DNA from: Myxococcales bacterium
GTDB taxonomy: Bacteria; Myxococcota_A; UBA9042; GCA-2863065
Length of the DNA stretch: 34,839 bases
Direction of reading: 5' to 3'
Assembly (NCBI GenBank): GCA_018780435.1
Contig: JADMJS010000564.1
Location: forward strand, 1 to 34,839
The translations under genes were made by a program, and so were the position numbers. The number at the start of each line of letters is the position of its first letter. Within the stretch, counting starts at the first letter, position 1. Below the pieces are notes generated by a model. The model searched no databases. It was not told the DNA's origin and saw only the letters and a list, made by a program, of their open reading frames with translations. Shown in pieces: positions 27,214 through 34,663 of this stretch.

Positions 27214-28680
27214 ATGGCGACGTCACGGAACGGACTCATCCTCACTTGCTCTCTCCTCGGGGTCTTGGGCCCCCTCACGGCCGCTTGTAGCGGTGCGTCC
27301 GGCACGTCTGGCGAGCCGGTCGCCGATACGGACGCTCCCGTCGACGTCGCCACCGATGGTGTCGATGGCGTCGATGGCGGCGAGACGGACGCCAAAACCG
27401 ACGGCAACGAAGGCGTTACGAGCGACACGGCGGAGGCCGAGGTGGAGCTGCCGTCGCCTCCGGATACGGTGGACGTGACTCCGGGCGACGGCACCATCGG
27501 CTCGTCCTGCAAGACCGACTCCGACTGCCAGAACGACGGGCTCTGCCTCGACTGGCCCGGTGGCTACTGCACCGTGCTCAACTGTTCCGCCGACGCCGAG
27601 TGCCCCACAGGGAGCCGATGTGCTGAAGTGAAGGCCGGTACGACGGCCTGTGTAGAGAGCTGCGCGCTCGACGGCAGCGCGTGCCGAGAGGGGTACGGCT
27701 GTAAGCCGGTCGCCCCGCAGTCCGGCGACGAGGGCGCCACGCCCGGCGCCGGGTGCATCGGGCTCTCGGCCACCACGTCGCCGCCCGGTGGGCCCTGTGC
27801 GAGCCTCGCCGACTGTGCGGGACCCCACGGCTGTCTCAGCGGCCCGCCGGGCGGCTTTTGCGCCATGACCGGCTGCTCGAATGACGTGTTGTGCCCGGCG
27901 GGGACGACCTGCGCCAATTGGAACGGCGCTCCGACCTGCCTGCCGAGTTGTGAGATCGGCGGAGACTGCGCCGAGGTGCCTGGCGAGGCGCGTTGTGACC
28001 TCCTGGTGGGCCTCGCGGGCACGCCCGTCCCCGTCTGCCTCCCCGGAGGCGGCAGCGGCGGCGCGGGCTCCGGCTGCACCTCCGATCAGGACTGCGAGAG
28101 CGGCTTCTGCCGCATCGTCGCCGAGGGCAAGTGCGTCGGCTCGTCGGCTGGGTGTTTCGTCGATGGTGACTGTGCCGGTGGCGTCGTGTGCGAGCTGGCG
28201 CCGGCTTATCGCAAGGGCGTGTGCACCCAGCTCTGCTCGCTCGACGCGCTGTGCCCCGGCCAGACGGGTTGCGCGCCGCTCCCGGCCCCACCCGGGGGAA
28301 CCGCGTCGGCCTTCTGTCAGAACCCGTGCAAGGGGCCGACCGACCCGCTCTCGTGTGATGACGACGTCGGCGAGACGTGTCGATTCGGCGACCCCATCGG
28401 CAACACCGCGAGCGGAGGGAAATACCTCTGTGTCGTGCTCGGCGCGGGTGATCCGGGTCAGCCCTGCGAGAGCGACGCCGGGTGCAAAGAAGGCGGCTGC
28501 ATCGGCACGTGCGCGCCGTCGTGCGTCAACTCGCCGTGCCCCTTCTCGACGACGTGCACGAACTGGAAGGGCGAGGAGCGCTGCATGCGTCGCTGCTTCA
28601 GCGCGCTCGACTGCGCCGCCGGGATGAGCTGCGCGGCCCCCGCGGGGACGGCGACCAAGGTGTGTATGCCTCCCAGCTGA
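27214..28680 (+). CDS. Large Cys-rich repeat lipoprotein
   Basis: 488 residues. Signal sequence M-A-T-S-R-N-G-L-I-L-T-C-S-L-L-G-V-L-G-P-L-T-A-A-C, then an Asp/Val/Gly/Thr-rich linker (V-D-G-V-D-G-G-E-T-D). From about residue 95 to the end there are several units of the pattern C-x-x-D-x-D-C-x(4)-G-x-C-(L/R)...G-x-C, each followed by C-x-x-G-x-x-C. These are small disulfide-rich modules found in Myxococcota surface proteins. Probably exposed on the outer surface; function unknown. Confidence 0.8.
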   Translation: MATSRNGLILTCSLLGVLGPLTAACSGASGTSGEPVADTDAPVDVATDGVDGVDGGETDAKTDGNEGVTSDTAEAEVELPSPPDTVDVTPGDGTIGSSCKTDSDCQNDGLCLDWPGGYCTVLNCSADAECPTGSRCAEVKAGTTACVESCALDGSACREGYGCKPVAPQSGDEGATPGAGCIGLSATTSPPGGPCASLADCAGPHGCLSGPPGGFCAMTGCSNDVLCPAGTTCANWNGAPTCLPSCEIGGDCAEVPGEARCDLLVGLAGTPVPVCLPGGGSGGAGSGCTSDQDCESGFCRIVAEGKCVGSSAGCFVDGDCAGGVVCELAPAYRKGVCTQLCSLDALCPGQTGCAPLPAPPGGTASAFCQNPCKGPTDPLSCDDDVGETCRFGDPIGNTASGGKYLCVVLGAGDPGQPCESDAGCKEGGCIGTCAPSCVNSPCPFSTTCTNWKGEERCMRRCFSALDCAAGMSCAAPAGTATKVCMPPS

Positions 28681-28754
28681 GCTTCGGCGCGGCCAGCGTT
28701 CCGTCACGAGCCCTAAACTCGCGTCCCGGACTCACGCGAGGGATACTCGGGCCC

Positions 28755-30089
28755 ATGGCGCGCGGGCTCAAATTCACCTTTCGGTTCATCTTCTCGGTCC
28801 TCCTGGCCGCGATGTTCTCGCCAACGGCGTCGGCGGAACGGCTCCTCCTGGTGACGATAGACGGTGTCCCGGGTGCGCCGGGGCTCGACGCGAAGGGCAA
28901 CCTCGCTCTCGCGACGCGCTTCGCGACGGCGCTCAAGAAGGTACAGGCACCGGCCCTCGTCTTCGCCGTGGGTAACCGTCTCCGCGGGAACGAGGGCGCG
29001 CTCCGCAAGTTCACCGAGCTCGGGCTCGACGTCGGCAGCCTCGGCCACGCGGCCCGCGATCTCGGCGCGACGGAGCTCGACACCTGGCTCGGGGACTTCG
29101 AGACCGGCCGACGCGGCGTCACGGACATGCTGGCCACGCTCAAGGCGAAGCAGCGTTCCGTGCGTTACTTTCGGTTCCCGGGCCTCTCCGAAGGGATCGT
29201 GTCCGAGCACCAGCTCGCCGCCAAAAACGCCATGGCGGCGGCCGGCGGCCGGCATGTGGACGCGACCGTGGATCTCGTCGACGGCGGGCTCGACGCCGCG
29301 TACCGGGCGGAGCTCGGTAAGTCCAAGCGAGAACAAGACAAAAGGGTCCTCGGTGAGCTGTCCCAGGACTGGCTCGCGGCCATGCGCGCGCTCGTTCGGC
29401 GCTCGGAGACGGTCGGCGATCGGGTGGCGGGGGCCGACTCGCCCCAGGTCTTGAGGCTCACCTTCGACACGATCACCGGCGACAACCTCGAAACGTTGCT
29501 CGGCTGGCTCACCCGTCAGGGCTACCAGTTCGCGCCCGCCGCCGAGGTCCTCGGGCACCCGATCTTCTCTCGACCGCATTCGTACACGGGTCGGCGCGGC
29601 GTCTCACTCTACTGGCGCGTCCGGATCTCGGATGACCTGCGGCGCGCCGAGAAGGAGGTGAACGACCTCCTCTTCAAGGCCGCCGAGTCCTGGTCGCGCG
29701 GCGATCTCGACGGCTTCATGGCGGCCTTTACCGACGACGCGCGCATCGTGTCGGGTCGTCAGCTCGTCGAAGGACGGCAGTCCATCCGCGCCAAGTACCG
29801 TGAACGTTACCCGACCGCCGGGAGCATGGGGCGCCTCGCCATCGAGCTCTCGCGCTTCGACATCCACACGACGGACCGCGAGACGCTCTATGGGCTCATC
29901 GAGCCGATCCCGCCGCGTTTCGCCATCGCCACGGTGAAGTGGACGCTCATCCCGAAGCGCGGCATGGGCCGCACGGGCTACGCCTCCCTCGCGCTCCAAA
30001 AGACGAACGCCGGGTGGCGTATCCTCGAGGACCACAGCTCGACCGGGTCCTTCATCAAGGCGCCCAAGTCCGGAAAAAGAGGGAACTAA
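28755..30089 (+). CDS. Exported protein: degenerate polysaccharide-deacetylase-like domain plus NTF2/SnoaL-like domain
   Basis: 444 residues from ATG 28755. A signal peptide ends P-T-A-S-A (cleavage about residue 27). Residues 30-285 follow the order of a NodB-type deacetylase: L-L-L-V-T-I-D-G-V-P-G where T-F-D-D-G-P is expected, then L-D-V-G-S-L-G-H-A-A-R-D-L in place of the H-x3-H strand, Y-F-R-F-P-G in place of R-P-P-x-G, and L-R-L-T-F-D. Key metal-binding residues (second Asp, one His) are missing, so it may be a pseudoenzyme. Residues ~295-440 (E-S-W-S-R-G-D-L-D-G-F-M-A-A-F-T-D-D-A-R-I) resemble SnoaL/DUF4440. Overlaps the convergent lipoprotein by 4 bp. Confidence 0.7.
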   Translation: MARGLKFTFRFIFSVLLAAMFSPTASAERLLLVTIDGVPGAPGLDAKGNLALATRFATALKKVQAPALVFAVGNRLRGNEGALRKFTELGLDVGSLGHAARDLGATELDTWLGDFETGRRGVTDMLATLKAKQRSVRYFRFPGLSEGIVSEHQLAAKNAMAAAGGRHVDATVDLVDGGLDAAYRAELGKSKREQDKRVLGELSQDWLAAMRALVRRSETVGDRVAGADSPQVLRLTFDTITGDNLETLLGWLTRQGYQFAPAAEVLGHPIFSRPHSYTGRRGVSLYWRVRISDDLRRAEKEVNDLLFKAAESWSRGDLDGFMAAFTDDARIVSGRQLVEGRQSIRAKYRERYPTAGSMGRLAIELSRFDIHTTDRETLYGLIEPIPPRFAIATVKWTLIPKRGMGRTGYASLALQKTNAGWRILEDHSSTGSFIKAPKSGKRGN

Positions 30090-30727
30090 GGGGCAGGGGC
30101 CGCGGGCGCTTCGGTCGGGGCCGCGGGCGCTGCAGCCGGGGCTGCGGGCGCTTCGGCCGGGGCTGCCGCAGGGGCGACGTCCTCCGTCGGCGCAGCGCCG
30201 CCGCCCTCCGTGGGCGCGGGGTGTAGCACGAGCACGCCCTCCATCCGCACGAAGGTCCCGCTCGGATCGGCTTCGAGGTAGTCGCCTTCCAGGATTGGAG
30301 ACTGCCCCTGCTGCAGCGTCGGGAAGAGCGTGTCCGACGCCCCAACCACGAGCAGCCTCTCACGAGGACGCGTCGGATCGTCGACCAGGATGGCGTGCGG
30401 CGGTGGCGTACACGGGACCTCGGGGTCGGCGCAGCGCGTGACCGACTGCACGCTCCCCTTCACTCGTGCGGGTTTCCCGAGCTGGCGAGTACGTGCCCGC
30501 ACGAGCCCAGACACGGTGAAGCTCCCGTCCGCGTACTTCTCTACGAACTTCGGCTCCACCATCGCGGGGCTCGGCGGCAGGTTGACCTTCGGGGGCGGCG
30601 CCCGAACGTCGGCGGCGTCGTCCGCCTTCGGCTGGCACCCGGTGACCCAGAGGCCGCACGAGGCGAGCCCTGCGAGCCACGTCGCTCTCGTGAAAGTCTT
30701 GCCGAATCCGAAGCGTGCCGAGTTCAT
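30086..30727 (-). CDS. Lipoprotein with Ala/Pro-rich tail
   Basis: 213 residues from ATG 30727, 5 bp after the stop of the upstream lipoprotein gene. Signal sequence ends G-L-W-V-T-G-C with lipobox V-T-G-C. A Pro-rich linker precedes a folded region (about 55-165) with strands and two cysteines in C-A-D-P-E-V-P-C. The pattern F-T-V-S-G-L-V-R-A-R-T...V-K-G-S-V-Q-S-V resembles an OB-fold (tRNA_anti-like) protein, which is a guess. The C-terminus is a run of Ala/Pro/Glu repeats (A-P-A-A-P-A-A-A). Function unknown. Confidence 0.7.
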   Translation of the reverse strand: MNSARFGFGKTFTRATWLAGLASCGLWVTGCQPKADDAADVRAPPPKVNLPPSPAMVEPKFVEKYADGSFTVSGLVRARTRQLGKPARVKGSVQSVTRCADPEVPCTPPPHAILVDDPTRPRERLLVVGASDTLFPTLQQGQSPILEGDYLEADPSGTFVRMEGVLVLHPAPTEGGGAAPTEDVAPAAAPAEAPAAPAAAPAAPTEAPAAPAP

Positions 30728-30732
30728 CGCGA

Positions 30733-32067
30733 TCACTTCGTAAAGATCGGGAGCTTGCCCGGGAAGGCCAGGACGACCAGCGAATCCGGGACGAGGTAGA
30801 AGGACTCGGAGCCGAGCGAGGCGATCTGGCCATCGCCGCCCTTCACGACGCCGGCGAGCCGGTTCCAACCCTGCGGCACGTCCACGATGGTGAAGCGGCC
30901 GAAGATGTCCGTGTCCGACTTGTTGACGAGCGGGACCGTGTCGTACTCGTTGTTGTTGAAGTAACCGGTCGCCGTGCCGGGCTCCTCGAGCGCGACGGAC
31001 GCGAAGCCGATGGTGTAGCCGCGGCGGTCGGCGGTGTGGCAATCACGGATGCGTCCACCGACGGCGCCGTGTCCGGGCGCGATCTGGCCGGCGCCGAGCG
31101 TCGTCGGGACCGTCACCCATTGACCGGACGACACCATCAGCGCGTTGATGCGGAATCGGTCACCCTCCTCGAGCCTCTCTTCGAGCACGACGGCGTTGTA
31201 GACGTAGGTGTCCTTCCACTTCGACTCGTAGATCGGCTTCAGGTTGCGCGTACGGACGACGAGCGGCGTGTTGGTCGGGACCCCCGCGATCTCATACATG
31301 CCGTAGTTGGGTTCGCAGCGGTACTCGATGCTGCTCTTCTCGATGCACTCGTAGCCCATCGGGCAATCGGTGTGGCGCTGGCACTCCTGCCCGTCCGCCT
31401 CGTCGGTCGGCAGGGTCAGCTCGGAGGTCGAGAGGCCGCCTTCCTTGAACTCGCGGAAGCAGGTGTGGGCCTCCTCCGGATCCGTCAGCCCCGTGCAGGC
31501 CGCAGGCGGCCAATCGGCGGCCTTGAAGATGGTGACCTCCATGTCGTAGGTCGGGCGACCGTCGCCGAATCGGTCGATGATCCCATATACGGTGGCCGTT
31601 TTGCCCGAGGGGACGAGGGCCTTGCCGACGCAATCGAGGTTCGGTTCACCCTCGACCGGGTTGTCGGTTACGTTGTCCGTCAGGACAGCCGCGGACTCCG
31701 GCTCAAGGATGCACATGCCCTCGTGACAGCCCTGACCGCCCGAGCACTGCGACGACTCCGTGCAGGTGTTCGAGCCCGGTGTGCCGTCGGTCGCGTCGAC
31801 GCCATCGGTGGCGTCGACCCCATCCGTCCCGTCGCTCCCGTCGGTCGCATCCGTGGCGTCACTGGCGTCGGTTGAATCGGTGGAATCGGTCGTCCCGTCC
31901 GTGGCGTCAGCACCATCGGTCCCATCGGTCCCGTCGGTCCCGTCGGTCCCGTCGGTCGCGTCACTGCCCGTCGAGTTGGAGTTCGCCGTCGTCGAACCAC
32001 CCGAGCACGCGCTCACCAGGAGGCTGAAGCCAAAACCGATCGCCCATCCCCACGTCCTGCTCGTCAT
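30733..32067 (-). CDS. Lipoprotein with Asp-Gly-Thr repeat linker and Cys-rich domain
   Basis: 444 residues from ATG 32067, with GGAG upstream overlapping the stop of the previous gene. Signal sequence T-S-R-T-W-G-W-A-I-G-F-G-F-S-L-L-V-S-A-C with lipobox V-S-A-C. Residues about 36-95 are tandem D-G-T/D-A-T repeats, strongly acidic. A Cys-rich module (C-T-E-S-S-Q-C-S-G-G-Q-G-C-H-E-G-M-C) follows. The remaining ~330 residues are beta-rich with one more Cys pair region (C-Q-R-H-T-D-C-P-M-G-Y-E-C) and G-R-F-T-I-V-D-V-P-Q-G-W, which recalls carboxypeptidase-regulatory-like Ig folds. Function unknown. Confidence 0.78.
   Translation of the reverse strand: MTSRTWGWAIGFGFSLLVSACSGGSTTANSNSTGSDATDGTDGTDGTDGTDGADATDGTTDSTDSTDASDATDATDGSDGTDGVDATDGVDATDGTPGSNTCTESSQCSGGQGCHEGMCILEPESAAVLTDNVTDNPVEGEPNLDCVGKALVPSGKTATVYGIIDRFGDGRPTYDMEVTIFKAADWPPAACTGLTDPEEAHTCFREFKEGGLSTSELTLPTDEADGQECQRHTDCPMGYECIEKSSIEYRCEPNYGMYEIAGVPTNTPLVVRTRNLKPIYESKWKDTYVYNAVVLEERLEEGDRFRINALMVSSGQWVTVPTTLGAGQIAPGHGAVGGRIRDCHTADRRGYTIGFASVALEEPGTATGYFNNNEYDTVPLVNKSDTDIFGRFTIVDVPQGWNRLAGVVKGGDGQIASLGSESFYLVPDSLVVLAFPGKLPIFTK
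31783..31962 (-). repeat. Tandem 9-bp-based repeat encoding Asp-Gly-Thr/Asp-Ala-Thr
   Basis: About 180 bp of degenerate 9-bp units such as GTCGGTCCC on the plus strand (four near-identical copies around 31925-31960), encoding the acidic linker of the lipoprotein. Multiples of 9 keep the frame, so the length can vary by slippage without loss of function. Confidence 0.75.
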
Positions 32068-32076
32068 CCTCAACTC

Positions 32077-32781
32077 CTACGCGTCGGGACTCGGTCCCGA
32101 GTGAACTCTGATCATCCAGGCCTCGAACGCCGACCGCACCGAGTCGTTCGAGATCGCCGCCGTCGCGGCAGCGATGGTCGCCTTGACCTCGGGCTCAAGC
32201 CGCTCGGCCAGGGTATGGAGATCGGGCGCTGCGTGCGGCACCGTGACGCCCGCAACATCGTGCGACGACGTGCCACCCTCCAACGGGTCCCGCGTGTCCC
32301 GCCTCACGAGCCGCGACCATACCGCAAAGTCGGCGCCCGGGGCTACTTCGGAACGGGGCGCTCGGCCCGGAGACGCAGGCTCGGTCGGTTTGGATTCGGC
32401 TTCCGCGGCCCGCGCACGGACGTTGGTCCGCGTCCCTGGGTTCCGCCTTGCCCGATCGGCGGTCACTTCCGCCGTCAAGATCGGAAGCAGCGCACTCACG
32501 CGTTCGTACGCGGCAGCGGTCGCGGCCCGCAGCTCGAGCCCGGCTTGCTCTCGCCGGGCCAGGCCAGCCGGGGAGGGCGCCGTTCGCCGGACCCACACAT
32601 CGATCTCACGCGCCAGGTCACCGGGCATCAGCTCGCCAATCAACTTCTCGACGAGCGCCTGCTCGCGGGTACGCGCACGTTTTCCGGAAGCGGCGGATGT
32701 AGAGGAGAGAGTGGACGAGCCGTGGCCATCGTCGCTCTTCAGCACCGAGAGCGACGGTAATAAGGTCCGGAGGGAGCGCAT
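32077..32781 (-). CDS. Hypothetical protein, first gene of a lipoprotein operon
   Basis: 234 residues from ATG 32781, which has GAGAAGG five bases upstream. No signal peptide and no recognised domain. It is rich in Ala/Arg/Glu and mostly helical (E-Q-A-L-V-E-K-L-I-G-E-L-M-P-G-D-L-A-R-E-I-D-V-W-V; A-A-T-A-A-A-Y-E-R-V-S-A-L-L-P-I-L), with a Pro/Thr-rich linker in the middle. It ends 9 bp before the D-G-T lipoprotein. The role of the three genes together cannot be told from sequence. Confidence 0.65.
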   Translation of the reverse strand: MRSLRTLLPSLSVLKSDDGHGSSTLSSTSAASGKRARTREQALVEKLIGELMPGDLAREIDVWVRRTAPSPAGLARREQAGLELRAATAAAYERVSALLPILTAEVTADRARRNPGTRTNVRARAAEAESKPTEPASPGRAPRSEVAPGADFAVWSRLVRRDTRDPLEGGTSSHDVAGVTVPHAAPDLHTLAERLEPEVKATIAAATAAISNDSVRSAFEAWMIRVHSGPSPDA

Positions 32782-32937
32782 GGTCACCTTCTCGCCCGGC
32801 GGCCGTCGCGGTGCAAGGGTGAATGCGTCCGGGCCACCCGCGGCGCCCGTCGGCGTACACCTGGCTCGAAGCACCCAGCCGAAGTACCAGTCACGAAAGG
32901 GATCTCCACGTCTTGCGATCGGTCGGTAGATTTTCCG

Positions 32938-32966
32938 TTGACAGCCCAGGGCCCCCCCCCTATTCT
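32938..32966 (+). promoter_or_regulatory. Near-consensus sigma70 promoter with a C9 tract in the spacer
   Basis: Perfect -35 TTGACA (32938-32943), exactly 17 bases, then TATTCT (32961-32966). The last nine spacer bases (32952-32960) are all C. Predicted start near 32973, about 100 nt before tRNA-Val. It could also drive the ribosomal genes beyond. Confidence 0.7.
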
Positions 32967-33076
32967 ACGCGCCGCTTCGCGACCCGGAGCCAAATAACTC
33001 GTGAGAACCATTGGCATCCTAGCCGTAAGGCCGGGGGCCGGGGTCGAGCGGGTCTGGCGTCGAGTCGAGCAGGCAT

Positions 33077-33148
33077 AGGCGTGTAGCTCAGTGGGAGAGC
33101 GCTACCTTGACACGGTAGAGGTCGGCGGTTCGAAACCGCCCACGCCTA
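33077..33148 (+). tRNA. tRNA-Val (GAC)
   Basis: Full cloverleaf: acceptor AGGCGTG/CACGCCT, D-arm GCTC/GAGC, anticodon stem CTACC/GGTAG with loop TTGACAC (anticodon GAC at 33109-33111), T-arm GGCGG-TTCGAAA-CCGCC, discriminator A. The 3' CCA is not encoded. Reads GUC/GUU valine codons. Confidence 0.96.
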
Positions 33149-33180
33149 CTTAGGCTTCAATCCAGGTCCATGAGCCGACT

Positions 33181-33305
33181 CCCCGAGCCGTCTCGGGGCC
33201 CGGGTGGGCCAGTCCCCTTCTCCTCGAAGGGGCCGAGGACCCGGTTGCGTTCACCCGAACGCGTCGGCCCGGTCGCTGGGCTCGCGAAAGCGAAGGCCTG
33301 GGCCG
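33181..33305 (+). promoter_or_regulatory. Hairpin-rich region between tRNA-Val and rpmI, possible structured leader RNA
   Basis: Perfect hairpins follow each other: CCCCGAG/CTCGGGG (33181-33198, 4-nt loop), CCCCTTC/GAAGGGG (33214-33232, 5-nt loop), GCGTTC/GAACGC (33247-33262, 4-nt loop), and CGGCCC/GGGCCG (33265-33270 with 33300-33305) enclosing TCGC-GAAA-GCGA (33282-33293) with a GNRA tetraloop. It is followed by 140 nt before rpmI. Could be an L20-type autoregulatory leader or a separate small RNA. No protein-coding frame here is convincing. Confidence 0.4.
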
Positions 33306-33335
33306 GGTCGGGTCATCCTCAGGAGTGGTCGGCCC

Positions 33336-33365
33336 TTGTGGTTTGCCCCTCCGTCGGGATTTACT
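33336..33365 (+). promoter_or_regulatory. Possible rpmI promoter
   Basis: TTGTGG (33336-33341), an 18-base spacer and TTTACT (33360-33365), about 80 bases before rpmI. Moderate match only. Confidence 0.3.
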
Positions 33366-33446
33366 GGTCCAGCAAGACGACCGCGAACACTCGGGTGCAG
33401 CGGTGATTAGAGCAAGCTCAACGAGCGAGCAAGGACGAGGCGGGCC

Positions 33447-33650
33447 ATGTCTGGCGCGAAGATGAAGACCAAGCGAGCTGCCGCGAAGCGGCTCAAGATC
33501 ACCGGCTCCGGCAAGGCAAAGTTCATGCACGCCTTCCGCCGCCACCTGTTGACCAAGAAGTCGCGGAATCGCAAGCGGGCTCTTCGGGCTGACGGCTGGA
33601 TCGGTCCTGCCGACGCCCACCGCATCACCATGCTTTGCCCCTACGGCTGA
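33447..33650 (+). CDS. rpmI: 50S ribosomal protein L35
   Basis: 67 residues: M-S-G-A-K-M-K-T-K-R-A-A-A-K-R-L-K-I-T-G-S-G-K, very basic, with the family signature K-M-K-T-x-R-x-A-A-K-R and the H-L-L-T-K-K-S-x-x-R-K-R-x-L-R segment. Start at ATG 33447 with GAGG six bases upstream. Followed by rplT after 11 bp with GGAG in the gap. infC, the usual upstream neighbour, is absent. Confidence 0.96.
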   Translation: MSGAKMKTKRAAAKRLKITGSGKAKFMHAFRRHLLTKKSRNRKRALRADGWIGPADAHRITMLCPYG

Positions 33651-33661
33651 GGAGATAGACC

Positions 33662-34015
33662 ATGCCCCGCGTAAAGGGTGGAGTTACATCGCGCGCTCGT
33701 CACAAGAAGGTGATGAAGGCCGCGCGCGGCCATCGTGCAGGACGCAGCCGCGTCTTCAAGCGTGCCAAGACCTCGGTGATGAAGGCGCTCGTGTACGCCT
33801 ACCGGGATCGTCGTGACAAGAAGCGTACTTGGCGCTCTCTGTGGATCGCTCGCATCAACGCGGCGTCCCGGCAGATGGGCGTTCGGTACAGCCAGCTCAT
33901 CTCGTGGCTCGAAAAGGCCGAGATTGGGCTCGATCGTCGCGTCCTCGCTGACCTCGCGCTTCATCATCCGGCGGACTTCGCCGCGATCGTGACGCGGGCC
34001 AAGGCGGCCGCGTAA
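33662..34015 (+). CDS. rplT: 50S ribosomal protein L20
   Basis: 117 residues, normal length. Typical start P-R-V-K-G-G-V-T-S-R-A-R-H-K-K-V-M-K-A-A-R-G, then R-D-K-K-R-T-W-R-S-L-W-I-A-R-I-N-A-A-S-R, and a C-terminal domain with L-A-D-L-A. Binds 23S rRNA and is essential for 50S assembly; in several bacteria it represses its own operon by binding leader RNA. ATG preceded by GGAG. Confidence 0.98.
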   Translation: MPRVKGGVTSRARHKKVMKAARGHRAGRSRVFKRAKTSVMKALVYAYRDRRDKKRTWRSLWIARINAASRQMGVRYSQLISWLEKAEIGLDRRVLADLALHHPADFAAIVTRAKAAA

Positions 34016-34121
34016 GTCGAGTGAGCTCCCGGTCGCTTTCGTGACCGGCGCAGCTTCCTTCGGTCAAACCCCCGATTTCGAGAGCAACACACTCATGCGT
34101 GCTGAAGAAAAAGAACGGGCG

Positions 34122-34400
34122 ATGACGAAGGCGGACATCGTCGAGAACGTCTACGAGAAGCTCGGCGTGTTCTCCAAGAAGGAAGCCGCCGACATCGTGG
34201 AAAAGGTCTTCGAGACGGTGAAAGACACGCTGAGCAACGGCGAAAAGCTGAAGATCAGTGGGTTCGGCAACTTCGTGGTTCGCCCGAAGCAGCAACGAGT
34301 GGGGCGTAACCCGAAGACGGGCGACCGCATCACCATCACCGCACGACGCGTCCTCACCTTCAAGCCCAGTCAGGTTTTGAAGAACGCGCTGAACGACTGA
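34122..34400 (+). CDS. ihfA: Integration host factor alpha subunit
   Basis: DNA-bending nucleoid protein of the HU/IHF family, working as a heterodimer with IhfB. 92 residues from ATG 34122, where the family alignment M-T-K-A-D-I-V-E-N-V-Y-E-K-L-G begins; ATG 34095 in the same frame would add M-R-A-E-E-K-E-R-A. The core G-E-K-L-K-I-S-G-F-G-N-F and the DNA-intercalating arm G-R-N-P-K-T-G-D-R-I-T-I-T-A-R-R-V-L-T-F are intact; the R-N-P proline is present. In other bacteria pheS and pheT lie between rplT and ihfA; here they are missing. Confidence 0.94.
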   Translation: MTKADIVENVYEKLGVFSKKEAADIVEKVFETVKDTLSNGEKLKISGFGNFVVRPKQQRVGRNPKTGDRITITARRVLTFKPSQVLKNALND

Positions 34401-34404
34401 TCGT

Positions 34405-34422
34405 CGACCGTTTCGGCGGTCG
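34405..34422 (+). terminator. Weak hairpin after ihfA
   Basis: CGACCG (34405-34410) and CGGTCG (34417-34422) around a 6-nt loop, followed by TTCGTTCA. A second perfect hairpin CGAGGG/CCCTCG stands at 34469-34485. Neither has a strong T tract, so termination here is only likely. Confidence 0.4.
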
Positions 34423-34539
34423 TTCGTTCACCATTCATGGCGGGGCTTCGGCTTCCGCCGCGAACTGGCGAGGGTACTTCCCTCGTCTCCCCCGGCTTAG
34501 CCGTGCGCCAGTGATGGTGCACAGTTGGCCTGCCCTTGG

Positions 34540-34616
34540 CGGGGCGTAGCGCAGCCTGGTAGCGCACCAGTCTGGGGGACTGGTGGTCGCTGGTTCAAAT
34601 CCAGTCGCCCCGACCA
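34540..34616 (+). tRNA. tRNA-Pro (GGG)
   Basis: 77 nt with encoded CCA. Acceptor CGGGGCG/CGCCCCG, D-arm GCGC...GCGC, anticodon stem CCAGT/ACTGG with loop CTGGGGG (anticodon GGG at 34574-34576), T-arm CTGG-TTCAAAT-CCAG, discriminator A. Reads CCC/CCU. Confidence 0.96.
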
Positions 34617-34625
34617 ATCTAGAAG

Positions 34626-34661
34626 CAGCCCACGGGGATCACTCCGTGGGCTGTTTCGTTT
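34626..34661 (+). terminator. Rho-independent terminator of tRNA-Pro
   Basis: Perfect 10-bp stem CAGCCCACGG/CCGTGGGCTG (34626-34635 and 34644-34653) with an 8-nt loop, followed by TTTCGTTT. Begins ten bases after the tRNA. Confidence 0.85.
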
Positions 34662-34663
34662 AA

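Noticed and set aside
27223..28707. 494-residue minus-strand open frame
   Set aside because: Antisense to the Cys-rich lipoprotein at 27214; Arg/Ala-rich shadow.
31783..31962. Regular repeats resembling a CRISPR array
   Set aside because: Units are 9 bp, contiguous, in frame and encode D-G-T repeats; there are no spacers and no cas genes.
33170..33406. 78-residue open frame between tRNA-Val and rpmI, considered as an infC remnant
   Set aside because: No IF-3 motif; Pro/Ser/Arg-rich translation over a region with dense RNA hairpins.
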